Shown here in pieces: positions 34,598 through 43,541 of a stretch of DNA of 64,000 nt (position 1 is the first letter of the stretch; every line of letters begins with the position of its first letter). The notes beneath the pieces are model-generated. The model had not been told where the DNA came from. It made no database searches and saw nothing but the letters and a program-made list of their open reading frames with translations. A program made the translations under genes and the position numbers. The DNA lies in NCBI GenBank assembly GCA_017644045.1, contig JAEPMI010000007.1, positions 248,001-312,000 on the forward strand. Direction: 5' to 3'. The stretch comes from Deltaproteobacteria bacterium (GTDB taxonomy: Bacteria > Myxococcota_A > Polyangia > Polyangiales > Houyiibacteriaceae).

Positions 34598-35592
34598 CGC
34601 CGAGTGGCGCTGCCGATGTCGAAGGCGCCTGGATGAAGCTCGGACTCGAAGCCGAGCTCATCCAGCCACGCCTCGTAGCGCTTCCACTCGCGGAGTCGGC
34701 TGACGCAGCCGTCGACACCGATCAGGAAGTAGCTCCAGAAGGTCTGGAGGGCGAGTCGGCTCGGGGTCCGGAACTCCTCGCAGACGATGATGCGGTCGGT
34801 CCGCGACGCAGCTTTTCGGAGCAGCTCGCGGGCGACCTCGTCGGGCCAGTCGTGCAGAATGCGGACGAACGCGACGGCGTCGTATCCGTCCGGGAGCGAG
34901 CCCCCGATCGCATCCCCCGAGCGAAAGCCGAGTCGAGCGGCGGCGGGCGATGCCGAGAAGACGGACTCCGCGAGCGGCTGGAGCTCGGGGAGCTCGAAGA
35001 CGTCGACGGAGAGCTCCGGGTGGTTCTCGGCGAGGGCGCAGGCGAGCGTCCCGTTGCCGCCACCGACGTCGAGCAACCGGACGGCACCCGCGAAGAGGTC
35101 GGCGCGCTGGAAGCTCTCGGCAATGGGCGGCACACCAGCCGCCATGCTCGCAGCGAACCGCGCCGCCTGTTCGGACGTCGGGGGCCAGGCGAAGTCCTCG
35201 GCGGGGATCCCGGGCTCCCCGCGAAGCACTTCTCCGAGCCGACCGCGGAGGCTCCCCCACGGCTGAGCGTGTCGGTCGCGCTCGATGGAGTCGTCGCCGA
35301 ACACGAGCGCCGCCGCCGGCGCGAGGGGCTCGAACGATCGGTACCGAGTCTCGAGCATCGTGGGTCCGGCGATCCGCTCCACGAACGCCAAGCCTTCGAG
35401 ACAATCGAGCGCCTTGTACAGGCGACCCGGCACCATCCCGAGCGAATCGCAGAGCTCGGCCAGCCGAACGCCCTCGTCCGGTGCCGCGTCGATCTTCTCG
35501 AGCAGTCCGGTACGCCAGGCGACCTCGAGGAGCTCGTTCAGCTTGTCGGCGTGGAAGAGCAAGCTCATCCGCCCTCGGGCGTCGATGGTCAC
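34594..35592 (-). CDS. SAM methyltransferase of the O-methyltransferase (Methyltransf_2) family
   Basis: 332 residues. A winged-helix dimerisation domain (about 10-100: LNELLEVAWRTGLLEKID, RLAELCDSLG) precedes a Rossmann methyltransferase domain with LLDVGGGNGTLACAL, DVFELPELQP, and FVRILHDWPDEVA, the HDWxD motif that holds the general base in plant and bacterial small-molecule O-methyltransferases. Some family members methylate carbon instead. The GTG at 35592 overlaps the PLP enzyme stop as GTGA and follows GAGGAGG. It is the third gene of the tryptophan operon and should modify an aromatic product; the substrate is unproved. Confidence 0.9.
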   Translation of the reverse strand: MTIDARGRMSLLFHADKLNELLEVAWRTGLLEKIDAAPDEGVRLAELCDSLGMVPGRLYKALDCLEGLAFVERIAGPTMLETRYRSFEPLAPAAALVFGDDSIERDRHAQPWGSLRGRLGEVLRGEPGIPAEDFAWPPTSEQAARFAASMAAGVPPIAESFQRADLFAGAVRLLDVGGGNGTLACALAENHPELSVDVFELPELQPLAESVFSASPAAARLGFRSGDAIGGSLPDGYDAVAFVRILHDWPDEVARELLRKAASRTDRIIVCEEFRTPSRLALQTFWSYFLIGVDGCVSRLREWKRYEAWLDELGFESELHPGAFDIGSATRR

Positions 35593-36698
35593 GTGACCTC
35601 CTCGAGCGCGGCGAGCAGACGATCGATGTCGTCCGCGTCGTTGTAGATGTGAGGGGCCACGCGCAACCCCACCGAGTCGTCCGGCAGGCTGCGCACGCTC
35701 ACCACCACCCCTCGCCGCAAGAGCTCCGCGCGGACGGCCGGCGCGTCGGGCACCTCGAGGCAGATGGTACCCGCGCGCGATGCATGGTCCCTGGCACCGA
35801 TGGCCGGCCACCGGGAGCGTTCGATGAGCCGATCGGTCAACGTCAGCGAGTGCTCCCGGACGGCCCCGAGCCCGTACGCCTCGAGCTCGTCCAGACCGAC
35901 CGCGGACAGCATGCACGGCAACGGGTTGGGGGCGCCGGCCGCGAGGCAGCGCGCGTCCTTCGCGAGTGTCGTCTGCGGTGCGAAGGTGAACGGGTTGCCG
36001 CCCGCGAACCAGCCAGTGCCGATCGGGCGGAGGACCTCGCGGGTGCGGTCACTCAGCCACGCGTAGCCGAGGTCCCACCCGCCGAGCATCCACTTGTGGC
36101 CGCCGCCGATCGCGAAGTCCGCGCCGAGACCGTCGAGGTCGACGGGCAGGCAACCCACGCTCTGGTAGACGTCGAGCCCGAAGACCACGCCCTTCTCCCG
36201 TGCAAGCCGGGTGAGCGCCGGAACATCCGTGAGCAGCGCCCCGGTGACCGTCGTCGCGTGAGACACGTAGACGAGCCAGGTGTCTTCGTCGATGGCGTCG
36301 GCGATTCGCTCCGGGGCCACGTGACCGGAGGTCGACTCGACGACCTCGAGCTCGACGTCGGGAAGGCTTCCGAGAACCATGGCCGCGGTGGGGAAGTCGA
36401 GGTCGGTGACGACGACACGCCGCCGACCGTGTCGAGGCAACCCCATCGCGATCCGGCTCAAGAGCGCGGAGCCGTTCTGGTCCACCCACACGCTCCCAGC
36501 AGCGCCGGCGATGAGCCCGCAGAGCCGCGCCCGGAACCCTTCGAGCTCCTGGTAGAGCAGGCCGAACGCGTCGTCCTCGAAGTGCATCATCGCCTCCTGC
36601 CAACGCTCGTAGACCGCTCCGACGGTCACTGGAGGAAGCCCGTACGAACAGGAGTTGAGATAGGTACGGTCGGCAGCGCCTGGAAAGCGACCTCTCAA
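35589..36698 (-). CDS. Class V PLP-dependent enzyme, kynureninase-like
   Basis: About 369 residues from a TTG at 36698 whose TTGA overlaps the stop of the dioxygenase gene and which has a GGAG about seven bases away; an ATG at 36746 would add 16 residues. The fold is class V: RTYLNSCSYGLPP at the N terminus, a PLP-contacting Asp in GLDVYQSVG, and the PLP lysine in IGGGHKWMLGG. The order and the loop around the lysine resemble kynureninase and isopenicillin-N-epimerase-like enzymes. Following a tryptophan dioxygenase, cleavage or another reaction on N-formylkynurenine or kynurenine is the simplest guess. A cysteine-desulfurase role is unlikely, because I see no suitable catalytic Cys loop. Confidence 0.85.
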   Translation of the reverse strand: MRGRFPGAADRTYLNSCSYGLPPVTVGAVYERWQEAMMHFEDDAFGLLYQELEGFRARLCGLIAGAAGSVWVDQNGSALLSRIAMGLPRHGRRRVVVTDLDFPTAAMVLGSLPDVELEVVESTSGHVAPERIADAIDEDTWLVYVSHATTVTGALLTDVPALTRLAREKGVVFGLDVYQSVGCLPVDLDGLGADFAIGGGHKWMLGGWDLGYAWLSDRTREVLRPIGTGWFAGGNPFTFAPQTTLAKDARCLAAGAPNPLPCMLSAVGLDELEAYGLGAVREHSLTLTDRLIERSRWPAIGARDHASRAGTICLEVPDAPAVRAELLRRGVVVSVRSLPDDSVGLRVAPHIYNDADDIDRLLAALEEVT

Positions 36699-37507
36699 CC
36701 GGTGCTCCGTGGACACCCGGGCGCGATTCCCCCATCCCGCTTCCATTCCTGAGTGAGCTCGACCCTCAACTCCCAGAGCTCGGGAAAGAGCGGGCGCTTC
36801 ATGCGCACCTCGAGCGCCTTCGTCGGAAAGCCGTCGAGCGCCGAGACCTTTCGGTCGACACCGATGGTGCGTCGCACCAGATGAAAGTGCTCGACCAGCC
36901 AGCGCTGAAAGGCGACGTCGAAGTCCACGAGGGACTCGGCCAGGGTGAGCAGATGGGCCGGCTCCTCGGTCTGGTAGACGTGCTCCAGCGAGACGCCCGC
37001 TCGCTCGAAGGCATCCTTCAGCGACTCGTCGATGGCGGTCGCGGCTCGCCGGAACGCCGCAAAACCAGGCGATTGCAGCCCGCTGCCATCCCCGAGGCTT
37101 CGGCGGATCACCTGAAACGCGGCGGGCGTGAGCGTCGAAAGGACGTCCATCGCTTCGCACAGCGACCGCAGGATCCGCTGACAACGCTCGAGCACTCGCT
37201 GGGACTGGCTCCACCGGTCGCGGTCGACCCGATCCACGAGCGCCACGCACTCCTGCGCGAGCAGCCGTAGCCAGAGCTCCTGGACCTGATGCACGATTTG
37301 AAACGCGAGCTCGTCGGGATGAACGCGTTCGTCACTGGAATGCTGCAACGAGAGCAGCTCGGCCGTTCGAACGTAGACTTCGTAGTCGTGTGTACCGTGG
37401 CCGACCTCGGATGACAGCTCGGTCACCATGAGCGGCTTATCGATGTCTTGCTGGAGCTCGTGGGCGCGTGGTGAAGGGTTGGCATTCGGTTTCGTCTCAC
37501 GCGTCAT
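36695..37507 (-). CDS. Tryptophan 2,3-dioxygenase family haem enzyme
   Basis: 270 residues. Blocks of the TDO superfamily are present: DYEVYVRTAELLSLQ, HPDELAFQIVHQVQELWLRL, LERCQRILRSL, TLTPAAFQVIRRSLGDGSG, LQSPGFAAF and the haem-ligand region WLVEHFHLVRRTIG. TDO opens the indole ring of tryptophan to N-formylkynurenine with haem iron and O2; some relatives in antibiotic pathways do other oxidations. The ATG at 37507 follows TTGGAGG. A TAGGGT box at 37522-37527 on this strand is a possible -10. It is the first of three overlapping genes. No formamidase or kynurenine monooxygenase is nearby. Confidence 0.92.
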   Translation of the reverse strand: MTRETKPNANPSPRAHELQQDIDKPLMVTELSSEVGHGTHDYEVYVRTAELLSLQHSSDERVHPDELAFQIVHQVQELWLRLLAQECVALVDRVDRDRWSQSQRVLERCQRILRSLCEAMDVLSTLTPAAFQVIRRSLGDGSGLQSPGFAAFRRAATAIDESLKDAFERAGVSLEHVYQTEEPAHLLTLAESLVDFDVAFQRWLVEHFHLVRRTIGVDRKVSALDGFPTKALEVRMKRPLFPELWELRVELTQEWKRDGGIAPGCPRSTG

Positions 37508-37611
37508 CGACCTCCAAGCGTACCCTAACGAGGGGGTGTGTTTCACTCCCACAGATGACTTTTTCGACCCGTCAGGGCGACAAATCTCGGCCGACGAGGG
37601 GGGGCCCGTGA

Positions 37612-38631
37612 TCAAGGCTCGAGGATCGGCTCGGGGAGCAGGTCGTCGAGCCCACCCGAGCGGCTGATGCCGAGCTCGGTCACGACCATTCGATAGAAGC
37701 GCAGGTCTCTGCGGCTCATCGAGTCGGCGGGCAGCGCGTTGTCCGCGAAGAGCTCCTGGTAGGCCTTGATGGCGCTGCCCTCGCCCGCGCGTCGGGTCGC
37801 GTCGGGGAGCATGTATCGCCAGGCGCCCGGGCGCTCGTAGGCCACGCCGTGTTCCTCGCCGAAGACCCGCTCCACGAACGCCGGGGTCACCGCGCCGAGG
37901 GTGCCGTCTTCCTCGAGGATGGAGACCTCCACGTCGAGCCCGGGTAGCCGGTCGTCGAGCGGTCCGCCGAGCGCTTGCTGCCGCTCGCGCCACCGTTGCC
38001 GCGCGGCGATGGTCGCGGTCTCGAGGGCCTTGGCGATGGAGCTCCCCCGAGCCGAGCGCCAGAGCCGAGCGGTTCCGAAGTCCCGCAGCAGGACCATGAC
38101 CTCGACGTTGCGAATGCGCCGGAGCGGCTCCGGGTACATCGCGATCGGCGGCGGGGGCGTCCCATCGAGGATGCGTCGGGCGATGCGCGCGGTGGCCGCG
38201 GCGGCATCGCCCAGCTCGGCCCGCGCGCTCGGTGCATAGACCGCGCCGGTGGGCGAGAGATAGAGCCCGCGCATCCCCTCGACATGATCGAAGGCCGCGA
38301 GCCGCGCTCGGATCGGCGCCCCCTCTTCGGCCGGCTCACCGCTCTCGATGAGGATGGCGTCGATGTCCGCGGCCTGCATCGCCTCGGCGAGCGCCGGCCC
38401 GTCGGTGCCCTCGAGCGCCTCCGCGAGTGGGTCCGCCGCCACGAACTCCGTTCCCTCGGCAGCCACACCACCGAACGCGTGGGTCGGCGACACCACGGCC
38501 ACCCGCCCTCGCCGCTCGAGCTCTCGGGTGAGCGCTTGCTCCACGGGCGGCGCGGTGCCGAACGCCCAGTAGAGCGCTCCCGCGCTGAGCAGGAGCGCGA
38601 GGCCGATCAGGACGAGGACGAGCCAACGCAC
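37612..38631 (-). CDS. Unknown single-pass membrane-anchored protein
   Basis: 339 residues from a GTG at 38631, which puts a hydrophobic helix (WLVLVLIGLALLLSAGALYWAFG) at the N terminus as a signal anchor. The rest is extracytoplasmic, mixed alpha/beta, with RNVEVMVLLRDFGTARLWRSARG near the centre and YERPGAWRYMLPD near the end. I recognise no family. It is followed by the tryptophan operon in the same direction, but a gap of about 100 bases and a candidate promoter separate them, so no functional link is assumed. Confidence 0.75.
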   Translation of the reverse strand: MRWLVLVLIGLALLLSAGALYWAFGTAPPVEQALTRELERRGRVAVVSPTHAFGGVAAEGTEFVAADPLAEALEGTDGPALAEAMQAADIDAILIESGEPAEEGAPIRARLAAFDHVEGMRGLYLSPTGAVYAPSARAELGDAAAATARIARRILDGTPPPPIAMYPEPLRRIRNVEVMVLLRDFGTARLWRSARGSSIAKALETATIAARQRWRERQQALGGPLDDRLPGLDVEVSILEEDGTLGAVTPAFVERVFGEEHGVAYERPGAWRYMLPDATRRAGEGSAIKAYQELFADNALPADSMSRRDLRFYRMVVTELGISRSGGLDDLLPEPILEP

Positions 38632-38730
38632 GGAAGCCGTGTACTCCAACGGAAGCGGGAGGCAATGCAAGGCCTTCGTCAGGCGACCGACGTCGCGCAC
38701 CAAACGAAGCGATGTCGTGAGAAAACGCGG

Positions 38731-38758
38731 TTGTTCGGGCCGGTTCGGCGACTAGGCT
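38731..38758 (+). promoter_or_regulatory. Candidate promoter of alanine dehydrogenase
   Basis: TTGTTC (38731-38736) and TAGGCT (38753-38758) are spaced 16 bases apart, about 65 bases before the GTG start of ald. The -10 box resembles the one before rpoZ. Confidence 0.35.
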
Positions 38759-38823
38759 CGCCCCATCGATCCCTCCGATCCTGCCGAGGTGGCAGGGCGC
38801 GCGGGGGACGACCGGAGCGGCAC

Positions 38824-39933
38824 GTGAAGATCGGCATCCCCAAGGAGATCAAGGAGCGGGAGCACCGCATCGGCATCAACCCCGGCGGTGTGGTCGAGCT
38901 GACGGCGGCTGGCCACCAGGTGCTCATCGAGAAGGGCGCGGGGATCGGCTCGGGCTTCTCGAACGAAGAGCTCGAGAAGGCCGGCGCCACCATCGTCCCG
39001 ACCGCGGCCGATGTCTGGGCCGCCGACATGGTGATGAAGGTGAAGGAGCCGCTCGCGAGCGAGGTCCAGTACTTCCGCCCGGGGCTGATCCTCTACACCT
39101 ACCTCCACCTGGCGCCGCTCCCCGAGCTCACGAAGCACCTGATGGAGAAGAAGGTCCGGGCCATCGCCTACGAGACCATCGAGGGGCCGGACGGCTCGCT
39201 CCCGCTGCTTCGCCCGATGAGCGAGGTCGCCGGCCGCATGGCCGTGCAGGTCGGCGCCGCGTCGCTCGAGAAGGAACGCGGCGGCAAGGGCATCCTCCTC
39301 GGTGGCGTGCCGGGCACCCGTCGCGGCCGCGTCGCGATCCTCGGCGGCGGCATCGTCGGCGCCAACGCCGCGACCATCGCGGTCGGCATGGGCGCCCACG
39401 TGACCGTGCTCGACATCAACCATGCCCGCATGGCGTACCTCGAGGACATCTTCCGCGGCTCGATCGAGACCCTCTACTCGAACAAGCGGAACATCCAGCA
39501 GGCCATCGAGTGGGCCGACCTCGTCATCGGCGCCGTGCTCGTCCCTGGCGCCCGCGCCCCGAAGCTCATCGACAAGTCGATGCTCGCGGACATGTCGGAC
39601 GGCTCGGCCATCGTCGACGTCGCGGTCGACCAGGGCGGCTGCATCGAGACCTGCCGACCCACCACCCACGACAACCCGACGTTCGTGCTCGACGGCGTCG
39701 TTCACTACTGCGTCCCGAACATGCCGGGGGCGGTCGCTCAGACCAGCACCTTCGCGCTGACCAACGTCACCCTCGGCTACGCCAAGCAGATCGCGAACGA
39801 CGGCGTCGAGGCGGCCGTGAAGGCCGACCCCTACCTCGCCAAGGGCGTGAACTGCTGGGACGGCGCGTGCACCTACGAGGCCGTCGCCGAGGGCGTCGGC
39901 ACCGACTACACGCCGCTCGAGAAGCTCGTCTGA
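38824..39933 (+). CDS. ald: Alanine dehydrogenase
   Basis: 369 residues, close to the usual 371. It interconverts L-alanine and pyruvate plus ammonia using NAD. Conserved features: the start [26 protein letters not shown] with the substrate-binding Lys, [14 protein letters not shown] with the catalytic His, the NAD loop [20 protein letters not shown], and DQGGCIET followed by [16 protein letters not shown]. The GTG at 38824 follows GGAGCGGCAC; a much longer frame upstream is antisense to another gene and has no coding character. It stands alone, divergent from the membrane-anchored protein. Confidence 0.97.
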   Translation: MKIGIPKEIKEREHRIGINPGGVVELTAAGHQVLIEKGAGIGSGFSNEELEKAGATIVPTAADVWAADMVMKVKEPLASEVQYFRPGLILYTYLHLAPLPELTKHLMEKKVRAIAYETIEGPDGSLPLLRPMSEVAGRMAVQVGAASLEKERGGKGILLGGVPGTRRGRVAILGGGIVGANAATIAVGMGAHVTVLDINHARMAYLEDIFRGSIETLYSNKRNIQQAIEWADLVIGAVLVPGARAPKLIDKSMLADMSDGSAIVDVAVDQGGCIETCRPTTHDNPTFVLDGVVHYCVPNMPGAVAQTSTFALTNVTLGYAKQIANDGVEAAVKADPYLAKGVNCWDGACTYEAVAEGVGTDYTPLEKLV

Positions 39934-39965
39934 GCTGACCCTCGGCCCAAGACTCCGTTTTGGGC

Positions 39966-39987
39966 GGGGGATTTGAGAAAATCCCCC
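39966..39987. terminator. GGGGGATTT/AAATCCCCC hairpin after ald
   Basis: A perfect 9-bp stem with a GAGA tetraloop lies 33 bases past the ald stop, between convergent genes. It lacks a downstream T-run, so efficiency is uncertain, but the position and the GNRA-type loop fit a transcript end for either strand. Confidence 0.55.
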
Positions 39988-40111
39988 CAGTCGTCGCGAG
40001 TGAATCGCTCTTCCTTTCCCCCAAAAACCTAAAGGTCTCGCGGCGAAGCCGCTCGGTGCGTCCTCGCGCTTCGCGCTGCCTCCTCCGGAACCGGCTCAAA
40101 CTACGGGGGAG

Positions 40112-41107
40112 TCAGTAGCGGGCGCCGATGGAGGCGGTGACGTCCCACTGGGACGCGACACCGTCCGGCACGTCGGCGTCCGCGCTGCTCGGGTTCCGCA
40201 GGTCGATGTGGAAGGTCAGGCCGAGGTTCAGGTAGCGGTAGCGCCCGTTCAGGCCGACCGCGAGCCGTGAGCGGAACGCGCGGAGCTCGTTGAACGAGCG
40301 GTTGTTCTCGAGGTCGCTCCCGTCGCCCGTGCAGCCGAAAGGCGGACGCTGGGTCGGGGTCATCGACTCCGGTCGATCGGTCGCCGGCATGCACGCGGCG
40401 TAGCCGTCGACGTCGGGTGTCAGGTCGATGACCTCGCTGTCGGCCATGACCCAGAAGAACTGGGCACCGACGATCGGCGTCAGCTCGAAGACCGAGCCGA
40501 GCACGATCTTCTTGCTCACGATCAGGTCGAAGCTCGGCACCGTCATCTGCATCTGCCCCGAGCCGGCGAGCGTGCGCACGGTCCCTCGGAGGGCGATGTC
40601 CGGGAGCACGGCCTTCCAGCCCTCGCGGAAGCCCTCGAGGATCGCGATCTTCAGGTCCGCGCCGAAGACCCACATCGAGGTGTCGTAGAAGCGCCCGCCC
40701 TCGACCCCGAGCTCGATGCCGAAGGGGAGCCCCTTCCGCAGGTGCAGGCGCGAGCTCGCCAGCGACCCGTTCACGAAGCGGTTCTCGCCGCCGGTGCCAT
40801 CCCCTCGGGTCCCGAGCCGCCAGTACTCGGCGCCGTCGTCGATCGAGGCGATGGACGTCTCGAACCCCAGATAGAAGCCCTTGGTGCCGGTGGTGGCCGC
40901 CCCGGTCGTGATCGGCGCCGCCACGGCGAAGCCGACCTGCGAGCTGAAGCGGTGGAAGTTCTCGTTGTCGGGCGTGTAGATGCCCGGCGAGGTCTCCGTC
41001 CGAAACCGGAAGATCTCCGGGTTCATCTCCTGCGCCTCCGCCCGGGACCCGAGCGCGACCCCGCCCACCAAGGCGATCAGCGCACCCATCCGGAGCCACG
41101 GAGTCAT
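40112..41107 (-). CDS. Probable outer-membrane beta-barrel protein
   Basis: 331 residues from the ATG at 41107. The signal peptide ends SRAEA before Gln. The body alternates hydrophobic and polar residues in strands (FSSQVGFAVAAPIT, TKGFYLGFETSIAS, RLAVGLNGRYRYLNLGLTFHIDL), and the chain ends in an aromatic residue (SIGARY), as expected for BAM-dependent insertion. Two Cys (ACMPA, PFGCTG) sit in a predicted loop. A porin or adhesin-like role cannot be chosen. It is convergent with ald. Confidence 0.72.
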   Translation of the reverse strand: MTPWLRMGALIALVGGVALGSRAEAQEMNPEIFRFRTETSPGIYTPDNENFHRFSSQVGFAVAAPITTGAATTGTKGFYLGFETSIASIDDGAEYWRLGTRGDGTGGENRFVNGSLASSRLHLRKGLPFGIELGVEGGRFYDTSMWVFGADLKIAILEGFREGWKAVLPDIALRGTVRTLAGSGQMQMTVPSFDLIVSKKIVLGSVFELTPIVGAQFFWVMADSEVIDLTPDVDGYAACMPATDRPESMTPTQRPPFGCTGDGSDLENNRSFNELRAFRSRLAVGLNGRYRYLNLGLTFHIDLRNPSSADADVPDGVASQWDVTASIGARY

Positions 41108-41161
41108 CCGCTGCAAGCTATCGGCGCCCGCCACACCCGGTCAAGAAGCGGGCGCCCGCAA

Positions 41162-41890
41162 TCGCAGCCGACGCCGGAGGGTGTGGGCTCACGAACGAAA
41201 GAGCGCTTCGACCGAGAGGCTCAGCCCCGGAGGGTCGAGGACCAGTGGTCCCGACCGCAGCACACGAGTCGCGATCGTCGCATCCTCCCCCTTCGCGTGA
41301 TGAATCACGGCCTGGGTGTCCGTCTTGACCAGCAAGTAGTGTCGCAGCGAGGGGAGCCGGAAATAGTCCTCCAGCTTTGCCCCGGAATCCCGTGCCCGAG
41401 TCGACGGTGAGAGCACCTCCACCACGACCACCGCGTCGGACACGGCCAGACCATTGGGGTCGAGCTCCTCGCCACACACGACCATCGCGTCGGGTTCGTA
41501 GAGCGTGTGCTCGTCGATGACCACGCCGACCCCGTCGGGCAGCGCCTCGCATGGCAGGGCCGCGTGGCCGATGGCGTCCTCGAGAGCACGGGTGACTCGG
41601 TGCTTCACACGAGCGTGCTCGATTCGCTCTGGAGCCATCGCGACGGGCTCACCGTTGACGAGCTCGTACCGAGTGGTGTCCGGCTGCTGCGCCGCCCACT
41701 CGAGGAACTCGGCGGTCCCGAGCTTCCGCTTCACGGCATCCATCGCCCACCGAGGTTAGCACTGGGCCGCTCACCTCGCGACGACCAGCTCGGTCCGACG
41801 CGCGCCCCAGCGAGCCCTGCTGCCGTTCACCGTGACCTCACGTGGGCAGCCTACCGCGAAAGGGTCGCAGCCGACGCCGGAGGGTGTGGG
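41162..41890 (+). repeat. 26-bp direct repeats flanking the Uma2 gene
   Basis: TCGCAGCCGACGCCGGAGGG followed by TGTGGG occurs at 41162-41187 and again, identical over 26 bases, at 41865-41890. The first copy ends one base before the Uma2 stop codon; the second lies about 120 bases upstream of the Uma2 start. The 12-base core CAGCCGACGCCG also occurs in the rpoZ downstream repeats, on the minus strand at 16468-16479. The pair brackets a 703-base unit. Confidence 0.8.
41189..41743 (-). CDS. Uma2-family (DUF820) restriction-endonuclease-like protein
   Basis: 184 residues with the Uma2/PD-(D/E)XK arrangement: KRKLGTAEFLEWAAQQPDTT, ELVNGEPVAM, LYEPDAMVVCGE containing the Asp, VVVVEVLSPST containing the Glu, and KLEDYFRLPSLRHYLLV. 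These proteins are abundant and mobile in cyanobacteria and Myxococcota; their nuclease activity and targets are largely unknown. The gene is bracketed by 26-bp direct repeats, which would suit a cassette that moved as a unit. The ATG at 41743 is clear. Confidence 0.88.
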   Translation of the reverse strand: MDAVKRKLGTAEFLEWAAQQPDTTRYELVNGEPVAMAPERIEHARVKHRVTRALEDAIGHAALPCEALPDGVGVVIDEHTLYEPDAMVVCGEELDPNGLAVSDAVVVVEVLSPSTRARDSGAKLEDYFRLPSLRHYLLVKTDTQAVIHHAKGEDATIATRVLRSGPLVLDPPGLSLSVEALFRS

Positions 41891-42048
41891 GGGTGATAGG
41901 TGGACCTCCGACGTCGGCGCGGCATCGGCGAGCGATCGTCGGGCCTCCCCGCCCGACGACTGGCTCGCCGACGAGGACCCTGGCAGACCCGGCGCGCCCC
42001 GTCCGGCCCATGGCGCCGAAAGACGCGAAAGCGGCGCCCTTCGGGACA
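41744..42048. other. Non-coding gap upstream of Uma2
   Basis: About 305 bases between the Uma2 start and the end of the next minus-strand gene. It holds the second 26-bp repeat (41865-41890) and a possible -10 box for Uma2 (TAACCT on the minus strand near 41754-41759). Open frames here lack coding character. Confidence 0.55.
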
Positions 42049-43299
42049 TCAGTCGCAGAGGTCGTGGCAGATCTGCTGTGAGGCGACCCCGATGAGGTGG
42101 TCGCCTCGCTTGGAGCGTCCGACCGCGAAGAGCACGACCAACGGACACGCGGTCCCTCCGTCCTCGTGGAGCAGCACGTACCAGAGGGGTCCGCGCACCA
42201 GCAGCCCGAGCCCCTCGTGCACCGCGCGGCTGGTCAGCGCATCGCGCCAAGCGCTCGGGTCGGCCCGCAGCTCCTCGTCCTCCTCCTCGTCATCGCCACG
42301 ATAGAAGAGGTGTTGGCCGTCGACGTCGGTGTGGAGCTCGTCGTTGATCGAGTAGCCGACGTATCCCGCGCACGGGAGCTCGGTGCGCTGGAGGTCGAGG
42401 ACGTAGTCGCTCCGGAAGTTCCGAGCGCGCAACGCGCGCAGGACCTCCGCCCCCGTCAATGGCCCGGCCCCTGCGGCGGCCGCGACGAACGGCTCCACGC
42501 GGTGAGAGCCGCTGCCATAGAAGCAGTCCGCGAGTGGCAGCTCGACGAGGGCCGCCAGGTCCTCCGCCGCCTCTCGCCAGAGCGTGTCGTCCGAGGCGTC
42601 GGACTCGAAGCAGACGGTGCCGCCGCGATGCCCGATGGGCTCCGTGAAGGGGCTCTGGCGAAAGCCAGTCTCTGGATCCCAGTGGAGGAACCCCTCCGCG
42701 AAGGCGTCCGCCCGGGGAGCTGCCACGGGCGGAGCGGTGGGCTCCGACTCCGATCCCTGCCCCACGCGCTTCGCGCTCCCTCGATAGGCTCCCCCCGGCT
42801 GCTCCTCGTCGAGGAGCTTCCGAAGCGCTCCCATCAGGTCCTCCGGCTCGCTCGTCTCCACGTGGAGCGTCCAGCGCCTCCAGCGCCCCTCCGCCGCGAG
42901 TGACACCCGGAGCTTCCCCATGAAGCTCGTCCCCTGAACCGGTTCGGTCCGAAGCACACCACGGGTGACGCCCGGTCTTCCGGCGATCGCGTGCTCGGCG
43001 CCCGACTTCACGAGCACGATCGGCGGCTGATTCATCGTGACGGGCCCACGGGTGACGGGAAAGAACACCACCCCGCGGTCGGTCACGAGCAGGTCGCCGG
43101 AGAACCAAGCGATCGACGCCGAGAGGAACCCGCGGCTCACGACGCTCGCGCGCGCATCCCGAAGCTCGAGCAGGACCCGGGCGTCTCCGAGCTCCTCCCG
43201 CACGTCGTGCTGGAGGCGTCCCATCGCGCGGTGCGTGGTCCCGTTCGACACGACGAGAACGAGAAAGCCCACGAGGATCATGCCCAGGACGGGAATCAT
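42049..43299 (-). CDS. Unknown membrane-anchored protein
   Basis: 416 residues from an ATG at 43299; a GTG at 43311 is an alternative. An N-terminal transmembrane helix (MIPVLGMILVGFLVLVVS) precedes a region resembling a PH-like barrel (SASIAWFSGDLLVTDRGVVFF). A long linker follows, and then a mixed domain with an acidic run (EEEDEELRADP) and Cys in AACPL- and QQICHDL-like segments. No family recognised. It is transcribed toward Uma2, separated by the gap with the repeat. Confidence 0.75.
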   Translation of the reverse strand: MIPVLGMILVGFLVLVVSNGTTHRAMGRLQHDVREELGDARVLLELRDARASVVSRGFLSASIAWFSGDLLVTDRGVVFFPVTRGPVTMNQPPIVLVKSGAEHAIAGRPGVTRGVLRTEPVQGTSFMGKLRVSLAAEGRWRRWTLHVETSEPEDLMGALRKLLDEEQPGGAYRGSAKRVGQGSESEPTAPPVAAPRADAFAEGFLHWDPETGFRQSPFTEPIGHRGGTVCFESDASDDTLWREAAEDLAALVELPLADCFYGSGSHRVEPFVAAAAGAGPLTGAEVLRALRARNFRSDYVLDLQRTELPCAGYVGYSINDELHTDVDGQHLFYRGDDEEEDEELRADPSAWRDALTSRAVHEGLGLLVRGPLWYVLLHEDGGTACPLVVLFAVGRSKRGDHLIGVASQQICHDLCD

Positions 43300-43541
43300 G
43301 GTCGGACGCACCCACGGGCTCGCGGCCGCCAGACGGATTGGAGGAGCTCAGCGCACGTCCGACTCACCGCGTCCACGGCCGGAGGCTAACACCCAGCCCT
43401 CGATGTCGCGACGGCGGGTCGTGTGCCCTGAGCCACACGCCGCTGCGGGGCGATACCCACAGTGTGTGCGCCGAAGCGCGCGAAACGCCGGCAAACGCCC
43501 GTTGGCACGGGAGCTGAAACGGGCGGGGGCGAGGACTGCCC

